DNA of 64,000 nt. Source: Nesterenkonia massiliensis. GTDB lineage: Bacteria > Actinomycetota > Actinomycetes > Actinomycetales > Micrococcaceae. The notes beneath the pieces are model-generated. The model made no database searches, was not told the origin of the DNA, and worked only from the letters and a program-made list of their open reading frames with translations. Below are positions 7,902-17,915 of this stretch, piece after piece; within the stretch, counting starts at the first letter, position 1, and each line of letters begins with the position of its first letter. The position numbers were made by a program, and so were the translations under genes. The stretch is from NCBI RefSeq assembly GCF_000455245.1, contig NZ_HG005165.1:404620-468619 (forward strand), in the 5' to 3' direction.

Positions 7902-9967
7902 CCCTCGCGGAGTCGGGCTAGGGCACCGCGAGCGACCTTTTGGTCAGTAGTGGCCCAGAAGTCCGGCATGGACTTCTTCAAGAATCCGCCGTAACGCGCA
8001 GTTGCTAACCGCGAATCCAATACTGCGAGTACGCCTCGGTCCTCTGCGGTGCGGATCAATCGCCCTGCGCCCTGGGCCAATCGGATGGCTGCATGGGTGG
8101 CAGAGACCTGCATGAATCCATTGCCGCCAGCTCGGGCCGTCTCCTGACTGCGGGCGTTGGTCAGCGGATCATCGGGCCGCGGGAACGGAATCCGGTCAAT
8201 AACTACCAGCCGGCAGGACCGACCTGGAACATCAACGCCCTGCCACAGGCTCATAGTGCCGAAAAGGCAGGTCTCTTCATCCTCTGCGAACTGCCGCACT
8301 AGGGCAGACATGGTCGCGTCCCCCTGGCAGAGGATCGGGACATCCATCTTGGTGCGCAGTTCCTCTGCGGCTCCTTCGGCAGCTCGCCGCGAGGAGAACA
8401 GCGCAAGAGTTGCGCCTCCTGAGGCTTCGATCAGCCCTGCCAGCTCCTCGCGCTGGACATCCTGGGTTTTCAGTGACGGCGCCGGGAGGTGCTTCGCCAC
8501 ATACAACATTCCCTGGCGCGGATAGTCGAATGGGCTGCCGACATCAATGCCCTCCCACGCCGGGGCTGATTCGCCCTTCAGGCCAAGCTGGCCGGCTACC
8601 GGATCGAAACTGTCACCGATAGTCAGTGTCGCCGACGTGAGCACTACGGTGCGTTCCCCGAAGAGTCCCTCCCGGAGACGGCCGGCCACCGAGGTCGGTG
8701 CCACATAGATGATGGGCGGCTCGGAAATATCAGCCTCCCGATACCCCTGCCCCGGTGTGAATGTTCCAGGGCGGGACAACCAGATCACATCCGGGGTCTC
8801 CCCCGCATCCAGCATCCGGTTGGCAGTATCCATCACCGCCTGCAGACGTGAACGCGCCGTAGTGCGGCCAATATCTGCTTCACCGTCACCCGAGGGCTTG
8901 GAATCAGAGAGCGCAGTCCGGGCAGCATTTCTAGCCAGCTCAACGGCCTGGAGCTGTTGTTCGTTCATTCCGGTCGGTCGCCGCGGGGTGCTCACCAACA
9001 GACCGGACTCGGCAGCGCCGAAAGCCGTCTCCACGGCCGATGCGGCGGCCTGCAGAGCATCGACGCTGATGGCGGTATGCCTTCGCGCGGAACTGGCGGC
9101 AGCCTGGATCATCTGCGCCGAGAGCTGTGCAGTCACCGCAGAGGTGACCCGCTCGGCCATCTCATGAGCCTCATCGATGATGACCGCATCATGCTCAGGC
9201 AAGACCTCCAACCCCTCGAAGGCATCAATAGCGAGCATCGCGTGGTTGGTAACCACCAAGTCCGCGTCAGCGGCGTCGCGTCGCGCCAGCTCCGAGAAAC
9301 ACTCCTCGGCCATCGGGCATTTACGTGGGCCGATGCAGTCCACCGCGTTGACCGACACCTGACGCCAGGCTTGATCTGTGACACCGTCGGGCAGGTCGTC
9401 GCGATCTCCGGTGTCTGTGGTCTCAGCCCATTCGCGCAGCATGACCACCTCTTTGCCCAGCCGTGAGGTGGGTTCGAAGGTGGTCACACCGTCGGTAGGC
9501 TCCACGGCCGCGGCGAAAAGGGCTTCCTGATCGTCGTCGCCCTCGGGGAATCCGCCGGCCAGTTTCTGCTTACACAGGTAGTTGGCCCTGCCCTTGATCA
9601 GGGCGACCTCCACAGGGCGCGGCAGCTCAGGCTCAATGCTCTCCAGCAGACGCGGCAGGTCCCGACCCATGATCTGGGCCTGCAGGGCAAGAGTCGCGGT
9701 GGAGACCACAACGGGTTTGTCAGCCTCCACCGCATGGGCCACTGCAGGCACCAGATAGGCCATGGATTTACCAGTACCGGTACCGGCCTGAACCAGCAGA
9801 TGCTTTCGACGACGCAACGCAGTTGCCACTCGTCGCGTCATCTCCACCTGCCCCTCACGCCGACTGCCGTCGAAGGCGTCTACTGCTGTGGTGAGCAGTT
9901 CTTCAGCTCGGTCAGCAGCGGGGCTGATCTCAGCAGGGCGCGCGGTAGAAGTGGAAGCCGAAGTCAC
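7898..9967 (-). CDS. dinG: DinG/XPD-type ATP-dependent DNA helicase
   Basis: A 689-residue superfamily 2 helicase. Walker A (AGTGTGKS) is at residues 61-68 and DEAH at 265-268. Between them four cysteines (about 132, 211, 217, 223) are spaced as in the 4Fe-4S cluster of XPD/DinG helicases, so it is probably an iron-sulfur 5'-3' helicase resolving damaged or R-loop structures. C-terminal motifs include [15 protein letters not shown] and QGAGRLIR. It ends inside the last codon of convergent lexA. No LexA box is seen at its start. The DinG name reflects the family; actinobacterial members are often only called 'ATP-dependent DNA helicase'. Confidence 0.88.
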   Translation of the reverse strand: MTSASTSTARPAEISPAADRAEELLTTAVDAFDGSRREGQVEMTRRVATALRRRKHLLVQAGTGTGKSMAYLVPAVAHAVEADKPVVVSTATLALQAQIMGRDLPRLLESIEPELPRPVEVALIKGRANYLCKQKLAGGFPEGDDDQEALFAAAVEPTDGVTTFEPTSRLGKEVVMLREWAETTDTGDRDDLPDGVTDQAWRQVSVNAVDCIGPRKCPMAEECFSELARRDAADADLVVTNHAMLAIDAFEGLEVLPEHDAVIIDEAHEMAERVTSAVTAQLSAQMIQAAASSARRHTAISVDALQAAASAVETAFGAAESGLLVSTPRRPTGMNEQQLQAVELARNAARTALSDSKPSGDGEADIGRTTARSRLQAVMDTANRMLDAGETPDVIWLSRPGTFTPGQGYREADISEPPIIYVAPTSVAGRLREGLFGERTVVLTSATLTIGDSFDPVAGQLGLKGESAPAWEGIDVGSPFDYPRQGMLYVAKHLPAPSLKTQDVQREELAGLIEASGGATLALFSSRRAAEGAAEELRTKMDVPILCQGDATMSALVRQFAEDEETCLFGTMSLWQGVDVPGRSCRLVVIDRIPFPRPDDPLTNARSQETARAGGNGFMQVSATHAAIRLAQGAGRLIRTAEDRGVLAVLDSRLATARYGGFLKKSMPDFWATTDQKVARGALARLREG

Positions 9968-9971
9968 GCTC

Positions 9972-11564
9972 CTAGTCTTTCACCTGGTACTGACTCAGTT
10001 CCGCGGCAAGGCTCGGACGCACCAGTACATGAATCCTGGTGCCCTCCTCCTGGTAATCCGTGGAGAGAATCTCGGCGTCCTCAGCGTGCAGGCGCGAGAC
10101 AACCTCGCCGTCGGCATAAGGCACCAACAGCTGCAAAGGCACTGTGGGACGTGGGATGGAGTCACTGATCAGTTGCTTCAGCTCGTCAATACCCTGACCC
10201 GTATGGGCGGAGACCACAATGGCATGCGGCTCGCGACGCCGGATCCGATCGATCACATGCGACTCGGCGGCGTCAGCCTTATTCAGCACGATAATCTCAT
10301 CGACTTCGTGGGCGTCCACCTCGGCCAGCACTTTGCGCACGGCAGTTATCTGGCTTTCGGGCTCCGGGTGGGAGGCGTCAACAACATGCAGGATCAGATC
10401 CGCGTCGGCGACTTCTTCCAGGGTGGAGCGGAATGCCTCCACGAGCTGCGTGGGCAGCTGCCGAACGAACCCGACCGTGTCAGAGAGCGTGTATCCGATG
10501 CCATCAGGGGTCACGGCTTTACGCGTGGTGGGATCCAGGGTGGCGAACAACGCGTTCTCCACCAGCACCCCGGCGTCGGTGAGGCGGTTCAGCAGGGAGG
10601 ACTTGCCCGCGTTGGTGTACCCGGCAATGGCCACCGACGGCACAGCGTTGCGCTTACGGTTAGCCCGCTTGGCATCACGGGCTGGCTTCATACCAGCAAT
10701 CTCGCGGCGCAGTTTGGCCATGCGCTGGTTGATGCGCCGACGGTCCAGCTCGATCTTCGTCTCACCGGGGCCGCGGGAACCAATGCCGCCGCCGGCAGCG
10801 CCGACTCGACCACCGGCCTGACGGGACAGTGACTCACCCCAGCCACGGAGGCGAGGCAGCATGTACTCCATCTGGGCCAGCTCCACCTGGGCTTTACCCT
10901 CACGGGACTTCGCGTGCTGGGCAAAGATATCCAGGATCAGGCCGGTGCGGTCGATAACCTTGACCTTCACGATGTCTTCAAGACCTCGGCGCTGGGAGGG
11001 GGCCAGCTCGGAGTCGACAATGACAGTGTCGGCGCCGAGTTCAGCGACCGCTTCTTTGATCTCTACCGCTTTGCCGGAGCCGAAGAAGGTGCCCGGGTCG
11101 GGCTTGCCGCGACGCTGGATGAACCCGTCAAGCACTGTGGAACCGGCAGTCTCGGCCAGTGCCGCGAGCTCGCGCAGCGAATACTCGGCTTCGGTGATGG
11201 TTCCTTCAGTCCACAGCCCGGCCAGGACCACCCGTTCTAGGCGCAGCTGCCGGTACTCGACCTCGGTGACGTCTTCAAGTTCTGTGGAGAGGCCCTCCAC
11301 GCGGCGCAGTGAGCGGCGCTCGAAGAGGTCGTACTGCTCGCCGTCGTGTTCGGTGTGGGCATCGGAGTCAGCAAGTTCGCGGGCTCGATCACCCAGGATC
11401 GAAAGACGACGCTGCCTGGCGTCCTCATTGAGGTGTTCTTGATCAGCGACGAAGCGGGTCGCCTTGCCGTCGGTGTTGGCCTCATCTGCCGCGAGGATGC
11501 GGGCGATAGTGGCATCAATGCTCGACTGAGCGTTGTCTTTTTCTGAGTTCTTATATTCAGTCAT
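9972..11564 (-). CDS. hflX: Ribosome-associated GTPase HflX
   Basis: A 530-residue HflX-type GTPase that binds ribosomes and can split or rescue stalled ones. The N-terminal HflX domain (LERVVLAGLWTEG, FFGSGKAVEIKE) and the glycine-rich linker (GIGSRGPGETKIELDRRRI) precede the G domain with G1 GYTNAGKSSLLNRL, G3 DTVGFVRQLP and G4 NKAD. The N-terminal arm is longer and more acidic than in enterobacteria. ATG 11564 is preferred over TTG 11594 because GAGGA precedes it. It lies 4 bases before the dinG-like gene on the same strand, so the two are probably co-transcribed. Confidence 0.92.
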   Translation of the reverse strand: MTEYKNSEKDNAQSSIDATIARILAADEANTDGKATRFVADQEHLNEDARQRRLSILGDRARELADSDAHTEHDGEQYDLFERRSLRRVEGLSTELEDVTEVEYRQLRLERVVLAGLWTEGTITEAEYSLRELAALAETAGSTVLDGFIQRRGKPDPGTFFGSGKAVEIKEAVAELGADTVIVDSELAPSQRRGLEDIVKVKVIDRTGLILDIFAQHAKSREGKAQVELAQMEYMLPRLRGWGESLSRQAGGRVGAAGGGIGSRGPGETKIELDRRRINQRMAKLRREIAGMKPARDAKRANRKRNAVPSVAIAGYTNAGKSSLLNRLTDAGVLVENALFATLDPTTRKAVTPDGIGYTLSDTVGFVRQLPTQLVEAFRSTLEEVADADLILHVVDASHPEPESQITAVRKVLAEVDAHEVDEIIVLNKADAAESHVIDRIRRREPHAIVVSAHTGQGIDELKQLISDSIPRPTVPLQLLVPYADGEVVSRLHAEDAEILSTDYQEEGTRIHVLVRPSLAAELSQYQVKD

Positions 11565-11790
11565 AAATCCTCGGGGACCCGGATCGGGGTCCAAATAGTT
11601 AAAGGGATTCGGACAAGCTCAACCGGCGGCTTACTTCAGAGCCCGGGAGCAATTTCCAGTGAGGTGTTTCAGCCGCGGGGGCGGGCAAACACGGTGTGAC
11701 GAATCCACATGTATTCTAGTATCGCACATCAAGCCAGTATTGGACAGGGGGAATCCGCATCGAACAGGTGCGGAGGATACGATCTCTTAG

Positions 11791-12417
11791 GTGAGCTCCT
11801 CGCACTATTTCTCCCCAGATCCAGCCGCTCCGATGCAGCGCCGCACTATCCCGGTCACCCTTGAGGGTCGGGACGTTCACGTCACCACCGCCGGCAGCAT
11901 CTTCTCCCCTGACGGCCTGGATAAGGGCACCGCGGTGCTACTGCACCACGTTCCGGACCCTGCAGCCGGAGGCAATCTGCTTGATATCGGCTGCGGGTGG
12001 GGCCCGATCGCCTTGAGCATGGCAATGCGCTCCCCCGAGGCCGAGGTGTGGGCGGTGGATGTCAATGACCGGGCGCGCACCCTCTGTGCCGAGAACGCCG
12101 CAGCGCTGGATCTGCCTCAGGTCAGAGTCCACGCCCCAGAGGATGTTCCCGACGACGTCCGGTTCAGCACGATCTGGTCCAATCCTCCTATCCGGGTGGG
12201 CAAAGCGGTGCTGCATGAACTGCTTCAGACATGGCTCCCCCGATTGGAACCTGGTGGCACCGCGTGGCTGGTGGTGCAGAAGAATCTAGGAGCAGACTCA
12301 CTTCAAAAGTGGATGAGCAGCATGCTCGCCGATATTGATAGCGAATTCCTTGTCGACCGACCAGAGACGGATAAAGGATTCCGGCTGCTGCGAGTCCGCC
12401 GGGGCCACCCACAGTGA
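11791..12417 (+). CDS. Class I SAM-dependent methyltransferase (RsmC/MTS family)
   Basis: A 208-residue protein. The SAM-binding motif I (NLLDIGCGWGPIAL), the acidic motif II (EVWAVDVN) and the catalytic NPP motif (SNPPIRVGKAVLHEL) are those of the 'methyltransferase small' family, whose members such as RsmC methylate guanine N2 in 16S rRNA. The substrate here is likely rRNA but is not proven. The GTG start overlaps nothing upstream; a GGAGG lies about 14 bases away. Its last 4 bases overlap the start of the FolC-like gene, indicating translational coupling. Confidence 0.85.
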   Translation: MSSSHYFSPDPAAPMQRRTIPVTLEGRDVHVTTAGSIFSPDGLDKGTAVLLHHVPDPAAGGNLLDIGCGWGPIALSMAMRSPEAEVWAVDVNDRARTLCAENAAALDLPQVRVHAPEDVPDDVRFSTIWSNPPIRVGKAVLHELLQTWLPRLEPGGTAWLVVQKNLGADSLQKWMSSMLADIDSEFLVDRPETDKGFRLLRVRRGHPQ

Positions 12418-13673
12418 CACTGGAACAGCTGGCCGAGCTTCCCATCGCCGAGCTTGAAGAGGCGGTGATCTTCTCCGAGTGGCGCGAGCTGCGCCGGGCG
12501 TCCACACGATCGCTGACGCGCACAGCTGCGCTGATGACGGCACTGAATTACGAGCCCACGCAGCCGCCCCATCAGGTGATCGGCGTCGTGGGCTCCAAAG
12601 GTAAGGGAACGGCAGCCGCCTATGCCTCGGCGGCACTGGCCGGTCTCGGCTACCGGGTGGGGACAGTCATGAGTCCCGGAGCGGTGTCCAATGCGGACCG
12701 AATCCGGATTGCCGGGCGGGTCGTTGAGGAGCCAGTACGCCGTCGGGTGCTGCTGCAGATCGAATCAGCGCGCAGGCAGCTACCGCCCGCGACAGCCGAG
12801 TCCGGGTATTTGGCACCGACTGGACTGTTCCTGCTGATGGGGATGCTGATCTTCGCCCAGGAGGGCATCGACGTGGCCGTGGCAGAAGCTGGAATCGGTG
12901 GTGCCTCCGATGATCTCTCGCACTGGCCTCTCAAGGGTGTGGTCGCCACCGGGATCTTTGCGGAGCACCTGGAGATCCTTGGCCCCACGGTGGCCGACGT
13001 CGCCCGTGATAAGGCCTCGGTGGTCACCTCCAGCACGCGATTCTGCGTGAGTTTCCCGCAATCTGCAGAAGTCGCACAGATTCTCATCCAGCGGTGCAGC
13101 AGCCGTGAGGCCGTGCTTCTGGAGTCCGGTCCCTGGGAGTACCGAATGGTCGAGCACCTGCCGGCCGGCTTTGGCCGCACCAATGCGGCTCTCGGTGTGG
13201 CCGCAGCGCGCGCCCTCCACGGGGTGGTCGGGGCTGAGCAGGAGGCCGACCTGTTGGCGGCGCTGCGCTCCGTGCAGTATCCGGGCAGGCTGTCTTTGCA
13301 TCGATTCGGTGAGCAGGAGTGCGTGGTGGACTCAGCTGTTTCAGCTGCGGGCTTGGATGCGGCGCTGGATTATTGCCGGCAGACCTGGGGGCATCAGGAC
13401 CACCAGGTGCTGGTGTGCCTGCCGCCGTCGAAGGACCTTGCTGGTTTCATTCAGCGACTGCGGCAGTTCCCGGGCCGCAAGGTCTTCGTGGAGATTCCGG
13501 GGGCTTATACCGGCATGCCTGAGCGCGATGCCTGGCCCTGGGAGTGGGTCACCGATGACCAGCTGGATTCACTGCTGCGCCAGGGTCATACTTTGGCGGC
13601 GGGGACCGTACTGTTCACCTCGCTGGTGCTGCGCACCCTTCGCGTCGACGCCGAGCGGCTCTTCCTGGCCTGA
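12414..13673 (+). CDS. FolC-like Mur ligase family protein, degenerate motifs
   Basis: A 419-residue protein that resembles folylpolyglutamate/dihydrofolate synthase in outline: a P-loop GVVGSKGKGTAAAY (FolC has NGKGS), an ADRIRIAGRVVEEP segment matching FolC's ERI-x-NG region, VAVAEAGIGGASDDLS where FolC has a GGRLDATN-like element, and GRLSLH followed by DSAVSAAG where FolC has DGAHNP. The ATP-binding loop is kept, but the substrate and adenine-site motifs are altered, so normal folate chemistry is doubtful. It overlaps the methyltransferase by 4 bases, suggesting a shared job. It might be a specialised amide ligase or a non-catalytic relative. No frameshift is seen. Confidence 0.65.
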   Translation: MTLEQLAELPIAELEEAVIFSEWRELRRASTRSLTRTAALMTALNYEPTQPPHQVIGVVGSKGKGTAAAYASAALAGLGYRVGTVMSPGAVSNADRIRIAGRVVEEPVRRRVLLQIESARRQLPPATAESGYLAPTGLFLLMGMLIFAQEGIDVAVAEAGIGGASDDLSHWPLKGVVATGIFAEHLEILGPTVADVARDKASVVTSSTRFCVSFPQSAEVAQILIQRCSSREAVLLESGPWEYRMVEHLPAGFGRTNAALGVAAARALHGVVGAEQEADLLAALRSVQYPGRLSLHRFGEQECVVDSAVSAAGLDAALDYCRQTWGHQDHQVLVCLPPSKDLAGFIQRLRQFPGRKVFVEIPGAYTGMPERDAWPWEWVTDDQLDSLLRQGHTLAAGTVLFTSLVLRTLRVDAERLFLA

Positions 13674-13678
13674 GGTCC

Positions 13679-14599
13679 TCAGTGCATTGTGCCGGTGTAG
13701 ACCAGCTCAGCTGGACCGGCGAGTTCCACTTCCTCGGCGCCGTCAGGCCGGGCACGGAAACGGACCGTCACTTCCCCGCCGGGCACGCCCACCTTCCACG
13801 TATCGACGCCGTCGCCGGCCGCCCACACGCGGACAGCCGCTGCGGCGGCACACGCGCCGGTGCCGCAGGACAGGGTCTCCCCCACGCCTCGTTCGTGGAC
13901 TCGCATACTGACGCGTCCCACTCCGGTCTCCACCAGAGGTTCGGCAGGTACCACGAACTCCACATTGGTGCCGTGAGGCGGAACAGGCTCCACCTTCGGG
14001 GCCTGGTGCAGGTCGAGCCGCTGCAGGGACGCCGTATCTGGCAATGCGACCACAGTGTGCGGGTTCCCCATAGAGATGCTGAGGGCAGGTCGCGGGTCCT
14101 CCAGGCCGGCTGCCTGGACCAGTGAATCGCTGGCCCGTTCCGCCGCCATTTCCGGGTCGATGAAGGACCAGATGCCCATGCCGATGGCATAGCCTTCCGG
14201 CACTTTCTGCACAGTCTTGAGCCCACCGCGGGTCAGCACCGGGAGGCTTCCGCCGTCCTCCAACTCCGCGTAGCCATTGCTGAGCAGGAAATGAGCGAAA
14301 GCCCGCACACCATTGCCGCACATCTCGGCGATGGACCCGTCGCCGTTGCGGTAGTCCATGAACCACAGCGGCGCCTGCTCGGTGCTGGTCAGCCCGACGG
14401 CCTCCAGCGCGTCGCGACCTTCATCAAAGGCATGAGCGGGTACCGCACGGATGAGCCCATCTGCACCAACGCCGAGGTGGCGGTCGCACAGTTGCGCCAC
14501 ACGTTCGGGGCTAAGTGTGATGCCCCCTGCGGGGTCGGCGATCATGACGAAGTCATTGCCGGTGGCGTGGGCTTTGGTGAACTCCATAGTCATAGTCAA
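13679..14599 (-). CDS. dapF: Diaminopimelate epimerase DapF
   Basis: A 306-residue cofactor-free epimerase that converts LL-DAP to meso-DAP for lysine and peptidoglycan. The two catalytic cysteines are in [12 protein letters not shown] and [14 protein letters not shown]. The N-terminal [11 protein letters not shown] and PHGTNVEFV segments are standard. The start is one of three close ATGs (14599, 14593, 14587). It overlaps miaA by 4 bases. It ends 5 bases from the convergent FolC-like gene, so no terminator fits between them. Confidence 0.95.
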   Translation of the reverse strand: MTMTMEFTKAHATGNDFVMIADPAGGITLSPERVAQLCDRHLGVGADGLIRAVPAHAFDEGRDALEAVGLTSTEQAPLWFMDYRNGDGSIAEMCGNGVRAFAHFLLSNGYAELEDGGSLPVLTRGGLKTVQKVPEGYAIGMGIWSFIDPEMAAERASDSLVQAAGLEDPRPALSISMGNPHTVVALPDTASLQRLDLHQAPKVEPVPPHGTNVEFVVPAEPLVETGVGRVSMRVHERGVGETLSCGTGACAAAAAVRVWAAGDGVDTWKVGVPGGEVTVRFRARPDGAEEVELAGPAELVYTGTMH

Positions 14600-15525
14600 C
14601 CACCTGCTGTCTCAATAGCTTCCAGGGCTGAATCCAGGAGATCCTCGGCCGGGGCCTGCAACCATGTGATGCGCGGGTCGGCACGGAACCAGGTTTCCTG
14701 ACGGCGGGCGAACTTTCGGGTCGCCACGATGGTCTCTTCCACTGCCTGTTCCAGGCTCAATGCCCCATCGAGGACACGGAGGCACTGCTGGTACCCGATG
14801 GCCTGACCTGCGGTGCGTCCCTCGCGCAGTCCGGCCTGCTCAAGGCGCTTGACCTCATCGAGGAGCCCCTGTTCGCGCATCAGGTGAACCCGCTCAGCGA
14901 TCCGCTGATGCAGCAGTCCCCGCTCCACATTGAGCCCCAACTGCACCACCGGCGTCATCTCCGGGTGATAGACCCGCTGCGGCATGAATGAGGTAAAGCT
15001 GCGTCCACTGATTTCGGCGACTTCAAGGGCACGCACTAGTCGGCGGTCGTCTCGAATCACACTGGCCGATTCTGGATCGGTGCGGCGTAGTTCATCGCGC
15101 AGCACCGCAGCCCCCTCCTGCTCCAGCCGGTCTTGTAAGCGTTGACGCACCGCAGGGTCTGTGGGTGGGAATTCAATGTCATCGATGGCAGCGCGGATGT
15201 AGAGACCGGAACCTCCGACAAGGATCGGAGTCTTATCGCGTGAGCGGACCTCAGTGATCTTTTCGCGGGCCTGTTGCTGGAAAGTGGCCACTGAGGCCTC
15301 TTCACTCAGGTCTAGTGTGTCGAGAAGGTGGTGCGGCACCGATCGACGTTCCTGGTCGGTGACTTTTGCGGTGCCGATATCCATGCCGCGATAGAACTGC
15401 ATGGAATCGGCATTGATGACTTCGCCGTGGAGGCGGTCCGCGAGATCAATCGCCAGCCCGGACTTGCCGGAGGCAGTGGGACCTACGACGACGAGAAGCG
15501 GTGGTGTCCCTACAGCTGAGTCCAT
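14596..15525 (-). CDS. miaA: tRNA dimethylallyltransferase MiaA
   Basis: A 309-residue enzyme that prenylates A37 of tRNAs reading UNN codons. The P-loop [18 protein letters not shown] is followed by [18 protein letters not shown] with the catalytic Asp. The ATG at 15525 is chosen because its A is also the last base of the miaB stop codon (TGATG), a coupled junction; an upstream frame start at 15621 would lie wholly inside miaB. MiaB, encoded just upstream, adds the methylthio group to the same base, so the two act in sequence. Confidence 0.95.
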   Translation of the reverse strand: MDSAVGTPPLLVVVGPTASGKSGLAIDLADRLHGEVINADSMQFYRGMDIGTAKVTDQERRSVPHHLLDTLDLSEEASVATFQQQAREKITEVRSRDKTPILVGGSGLYIRAAIDDIEFPPTDPAVRQRLQDRLEQEGAAVLRDELRRTDPESASVIRDDRRLVRALEVAEISGRSFTSFMPQRVYHPEMTPVVQLGLNVERGLLHQRIAERVHLMREQGLLDEVKRLEQAGLREGRTAGQAIGYQQCLRVLDGALSLEQAVEETIVATRKFARRQETWFRADPRITWLQAPAEDLLDSALEAIETAGG

Positions 15526-17057
15526 CACCGGCTGATGCCGACTGCCGGGCGCAGGGCGGGCATCCCCAAAGAGACGGCACCGGGCTTGGCTCCTTCGACC
15601 TGGGTTGTTCCCACTCCACAAGAATCAGCCTGCCAGCGGTCCCAGGCGTCACCGGCACGGGAGCGGCGCAATGAATACTGCTCGAGCTGGGGGTCTGAGA
15701 CCAGGTGGAATCCTGCTGCTTCAGTGATCGGCACGGAGACAAAATCACCCGGCCGGGGCGTGGCAGCACCGTCTGGGACGGAGAAGTGGACCAGTCGGTT
15801 ATCTGCTGCCCGGCCGGAGAGCCGACCCGTGCTGGCCCCCTTGGATCCGGAATCGGCAGTGACCAGCAGTTCCTGTGTGGTACCGATAAGGGCGGCGTTT
15901 TCTTCTGCGGAAATCCTGTCCTGAAGGGCTACGAGGCGTTCGAATCGTTCTTGGACGATCTTCTTCGGGATCTGTTCATCCATCGTGGCCGCTGGGGTGC
16001 CCGGACGCGGTGAGTACTGGAAGGTGAAGGCACTGGAGAAGCGGGACTGCTCAACCACGCGCATGGTGTCTTCGAAGTCTTCCTCGGTCTCGCCGGGGAA
16101 GCCCACGATGATGTCCGTAGTCACTGCCGCATGCGGGATACGTTCGCGAACTTTCTCCAGGATGCCCAGGAACTTCTTCCCGCGGTAAGAGCGTCGCATG
16201 ACTTTCAGGATTCGGTCCGAGCCAGACTGCAGGGGCATGTGCAGCTGCGGCATGACGTTTGGCGTCTCAGCCATCGCGTCGATGACGTCATCGGTGAAGC
16301 TGGCCGGATGCGGGCTGGTGAATCGCACGCGTTCCAAACCTTCGATGTCACCGCAGGCTCGCAGCAGCTTCGCGAATGCTTGGCGGTCGCCGAATTCCAC
16401 ACCGTAAGTGTTGACGTTCTGCCCCAGCAGGGTGACTTCAACCACGCCGTCGTCGACCAGCGCTTGCACCTCTGCCAGGATCTCCCCGGGGCGGCGGTCG
16501 CGCTCTTTGCCTCGCAGGGAGGGAACGATGCAGAACGTGCACGTGTTGTTGCAGCCCACGGAGATCGACACCCAGCCCGAATGCACGGACTCGCGCTTGG
16601 TTGGCAGGGTGGAGGGAAAGGTCTCAAGAGATTCAAGAATCTCGATGGAAGCTTCAGCATTGTGCCGAGAACGCTGCAGCAAAGTAGGGAGTGAACCGAT
16701 GTTATGGGTGCCGAAGACCACATCGACCCAGGGTGCTTTTTCCAGGACCGCGTTCTGGTCCTTCTGCGCGAGGCAACCGCCGACGGCGATCTGCATTCCC
16801 TGGTGCTTGGCCTTGATCGGCTTCAGCTGCCCGAGGTTCCCGTAGAGGCGGTTATCGGCGTTCTCCCGGACAGCGCAGGTGTTGAAGACGACAAGGTCTG
16901 CCTGTTGTCCCTGCTCGGCCGGTACATAGCCGGCATCTTCAAGCAGCCCCGAGATCCGCTCCGAGTCGTGGACATTCATCTGGCACCCAAAAGTGCGCAC
17001 CTCGTAGGTGCGTTCAGTGTGCTGTGTGTCAGGGCGTTCCAGAAGGGTCTCAGTCAT
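15525..17057 (-). CDS. miaB: tRNA-2-methylthio-N6-dimethylallyladenosine synthase MiaB
   Basis: A 510-residue radical-SAM methylthiotransferase. The N-terminal UPF0004 domain contributes three cysteines ([27 protein letters not shown]) for one 4Fe-4S cluster, and the radical SAM CxxxCxxC is [10 protein letters not shown]-terminal TRAM domain ([15 protein letters not shown] onward) follows, then an extra tail of about 70 residues beyond TRAM. It sits 44 bases after recX and overlaps miaA by one base. The long C-terminal extension is common in actinobacterial MiaB. Confidence 0.95.
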   Translation of the reverse strand: MTETLLERPDTQHTERTYEVRTFGCQMNVHDSERISGLLEDAGYVPAEQGQQADLVVFNTCAVRENADNRLYGNLGQLKPIKAKHQGMQIAVGGCLAQKDQNAVLEKAPWVDVVFGTHNIGSLPTLLQRSRHNAEASIEILESLETFPSTLPTKRESVHSGWVSISVGCNNTCTFCIVPSLRGKERDRRPGEILAEVQALVDDGVVEVTLLGQNVNTYGVEFGDRQAFAKLLRACGDIEGLERVRFTSPHPASFTDDVIDAMAETPNVMPQLHMPLQSGSDRILKVMRRSYRGKKFLGILEKVRERIPHAAVTTDIIVGFPGETEEDFEDTMRVVEQSRFSSAFTFQYSPRPGTPAATMDEQIPKKIVQERFERLVALQDRISAEENAALIGTTQELLVTADSGSKGASTGRLSGRAADNRLVHFSVPDGAATPRPGDFVSVPITEAAGFHLVSDPQLEQYSLRRSRAGDAWDRWQADSCGVGTTQVEGAKPGAVSLGMPALRPAVGISR

Positions 17058-17101
17058 GGCTCAACTCAATGCGGGTTCGGGTGCTTCAGTGCTCGGCAAT
17101 T

Positions 17102-17905
17102 CTACCGGCTTCGCGCGTCGAGCTCTTCGCGCACCAGGCTGAACGCGGCGCCCGGGCTGTGCCCCCTGCGGGCGAGCATGCCCACCAGTCGGCGCGTGAG
17201 CTTGTCACGCTCCTTGCGGTCTTCAACACTGTGCGCCGGAGGGACAACCACGCCGCGGAGCTTAGCGGCGATGAGTTCCCGCGCTGCTGCTGTCTCATCA
17301 TCGGCGCTGAGCTGCTCAAGGGCCTCCCCGGCATCTGCTTCGCTGATGCCTTTATCGCGCAGTTCGCGCTTCAGGGCCGCACTGCCAAGGCCTTTGGTCT
17401 CATGCCGCGTGCGTACCCACATCCGGGCAAACTCGCGGTCATTGACGAGGTGGACTTCTTCCATACGGTCTAGCACAGCGGTGAGTGTCTCCTCGCTGAA
17501 CTCACGTTCCCGTAATGCCTGCGCCAGCTGGTGGCGGGATTTAGGCGAGCCTGTGAGCTTACGCAGAACCACTGCCCGAGCCTTGGCGTACTGATCCTCC
17601 CGAGAGGCACTGGATGCCTTGTTGAAGTCAGGTTCGGCTGCCGGTGCAGCAGAGCCAGACCCGGCCGGTTCGGCGTCGGCGGTACTGCCCTGTGGTGCAG
17701 CGTCGACGGTCCCCTGCGGTTCAGTGTCGGCTGTGATCCCCTGCGGTTCGGTATCCGCTGGGCTGCCCTGTGGTTGCGTGGCGCTGTCCTGTGGTGCGGG
17801 GTCAAAGAGATCCGAGGACAACTCTCCCGCCTCGAGCTTGGCCAGAGTCTCGCGGAGGGCATCCAGCTTCTGCTGCTGCCCTCCGCGGTCATCCTGCATA
17901 CTCAT
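17102..17905 (-). CDS. recX: RecA regulator RecX with a repetitive N-terminal extension
   Basis: A 267-residue protein. The C-terminal 150 residues form the RecX domain (KARAVVLRKLTGSPKSRHQL, then RHETKGLGSAALKRELRDK), a three-helix-repeat regulator that caps or destabilises RecA filaments. The first 110 residues are acidic and Pro/Gln/Thr-rich with degenerate PQGS-TADTE repeats, not part of the usual domain. It begins 10 bases after recA and is certainly co-transcribed with it. A downstream start near the RecX domain cannot be excluded, but the frame is open and GC-typical throughout. Confidence 0.92.
   Translation of the reverse strand: MSMQDDRGGQQQKLDALRETLAKLEAGELSSDLFDPAPQDSATQPQGSPADTEPQGITADTEPQGTVDAAPQGSTADAEPAGSGSAAPAAEPDFNKASSASREDQYAKARAVVLRKLTGSPKSRHQLAQALREREFSEETLTAVLDRMEEVHLVNDREFARMWVRTRHETKGLGSAALKRELRDKGISEADAGEALEQLSADDETAAARELIAAKLRGVVVPPAHSVEDRKERDKLTRRLVGMLARRGHSPGAAFSLVREELDARSR
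17650..17810 (-). repeat. Degenerate in-frame repeats in the recX N-terminal region
   Basis: About five imperfect 30-36-base units encode variants of PQGSPADTE / PQGITADTE / PQGTVDAAPQGSTADAE. The repeats keep the reading frame, so copy number could change without breaking recX. The encoded segment is likely disordered. Confidence 0.7.
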
Positions 17906-17915
17906 GACTCCGACC

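Noticed and set aside
11565-11790. Small genes or RNA between hflX and the methyltransferase
   Set aside because: About 226 bases with only the divergent promoter region and a weak ATCCGCA...TGCGGAG hairpin; no coding signal.
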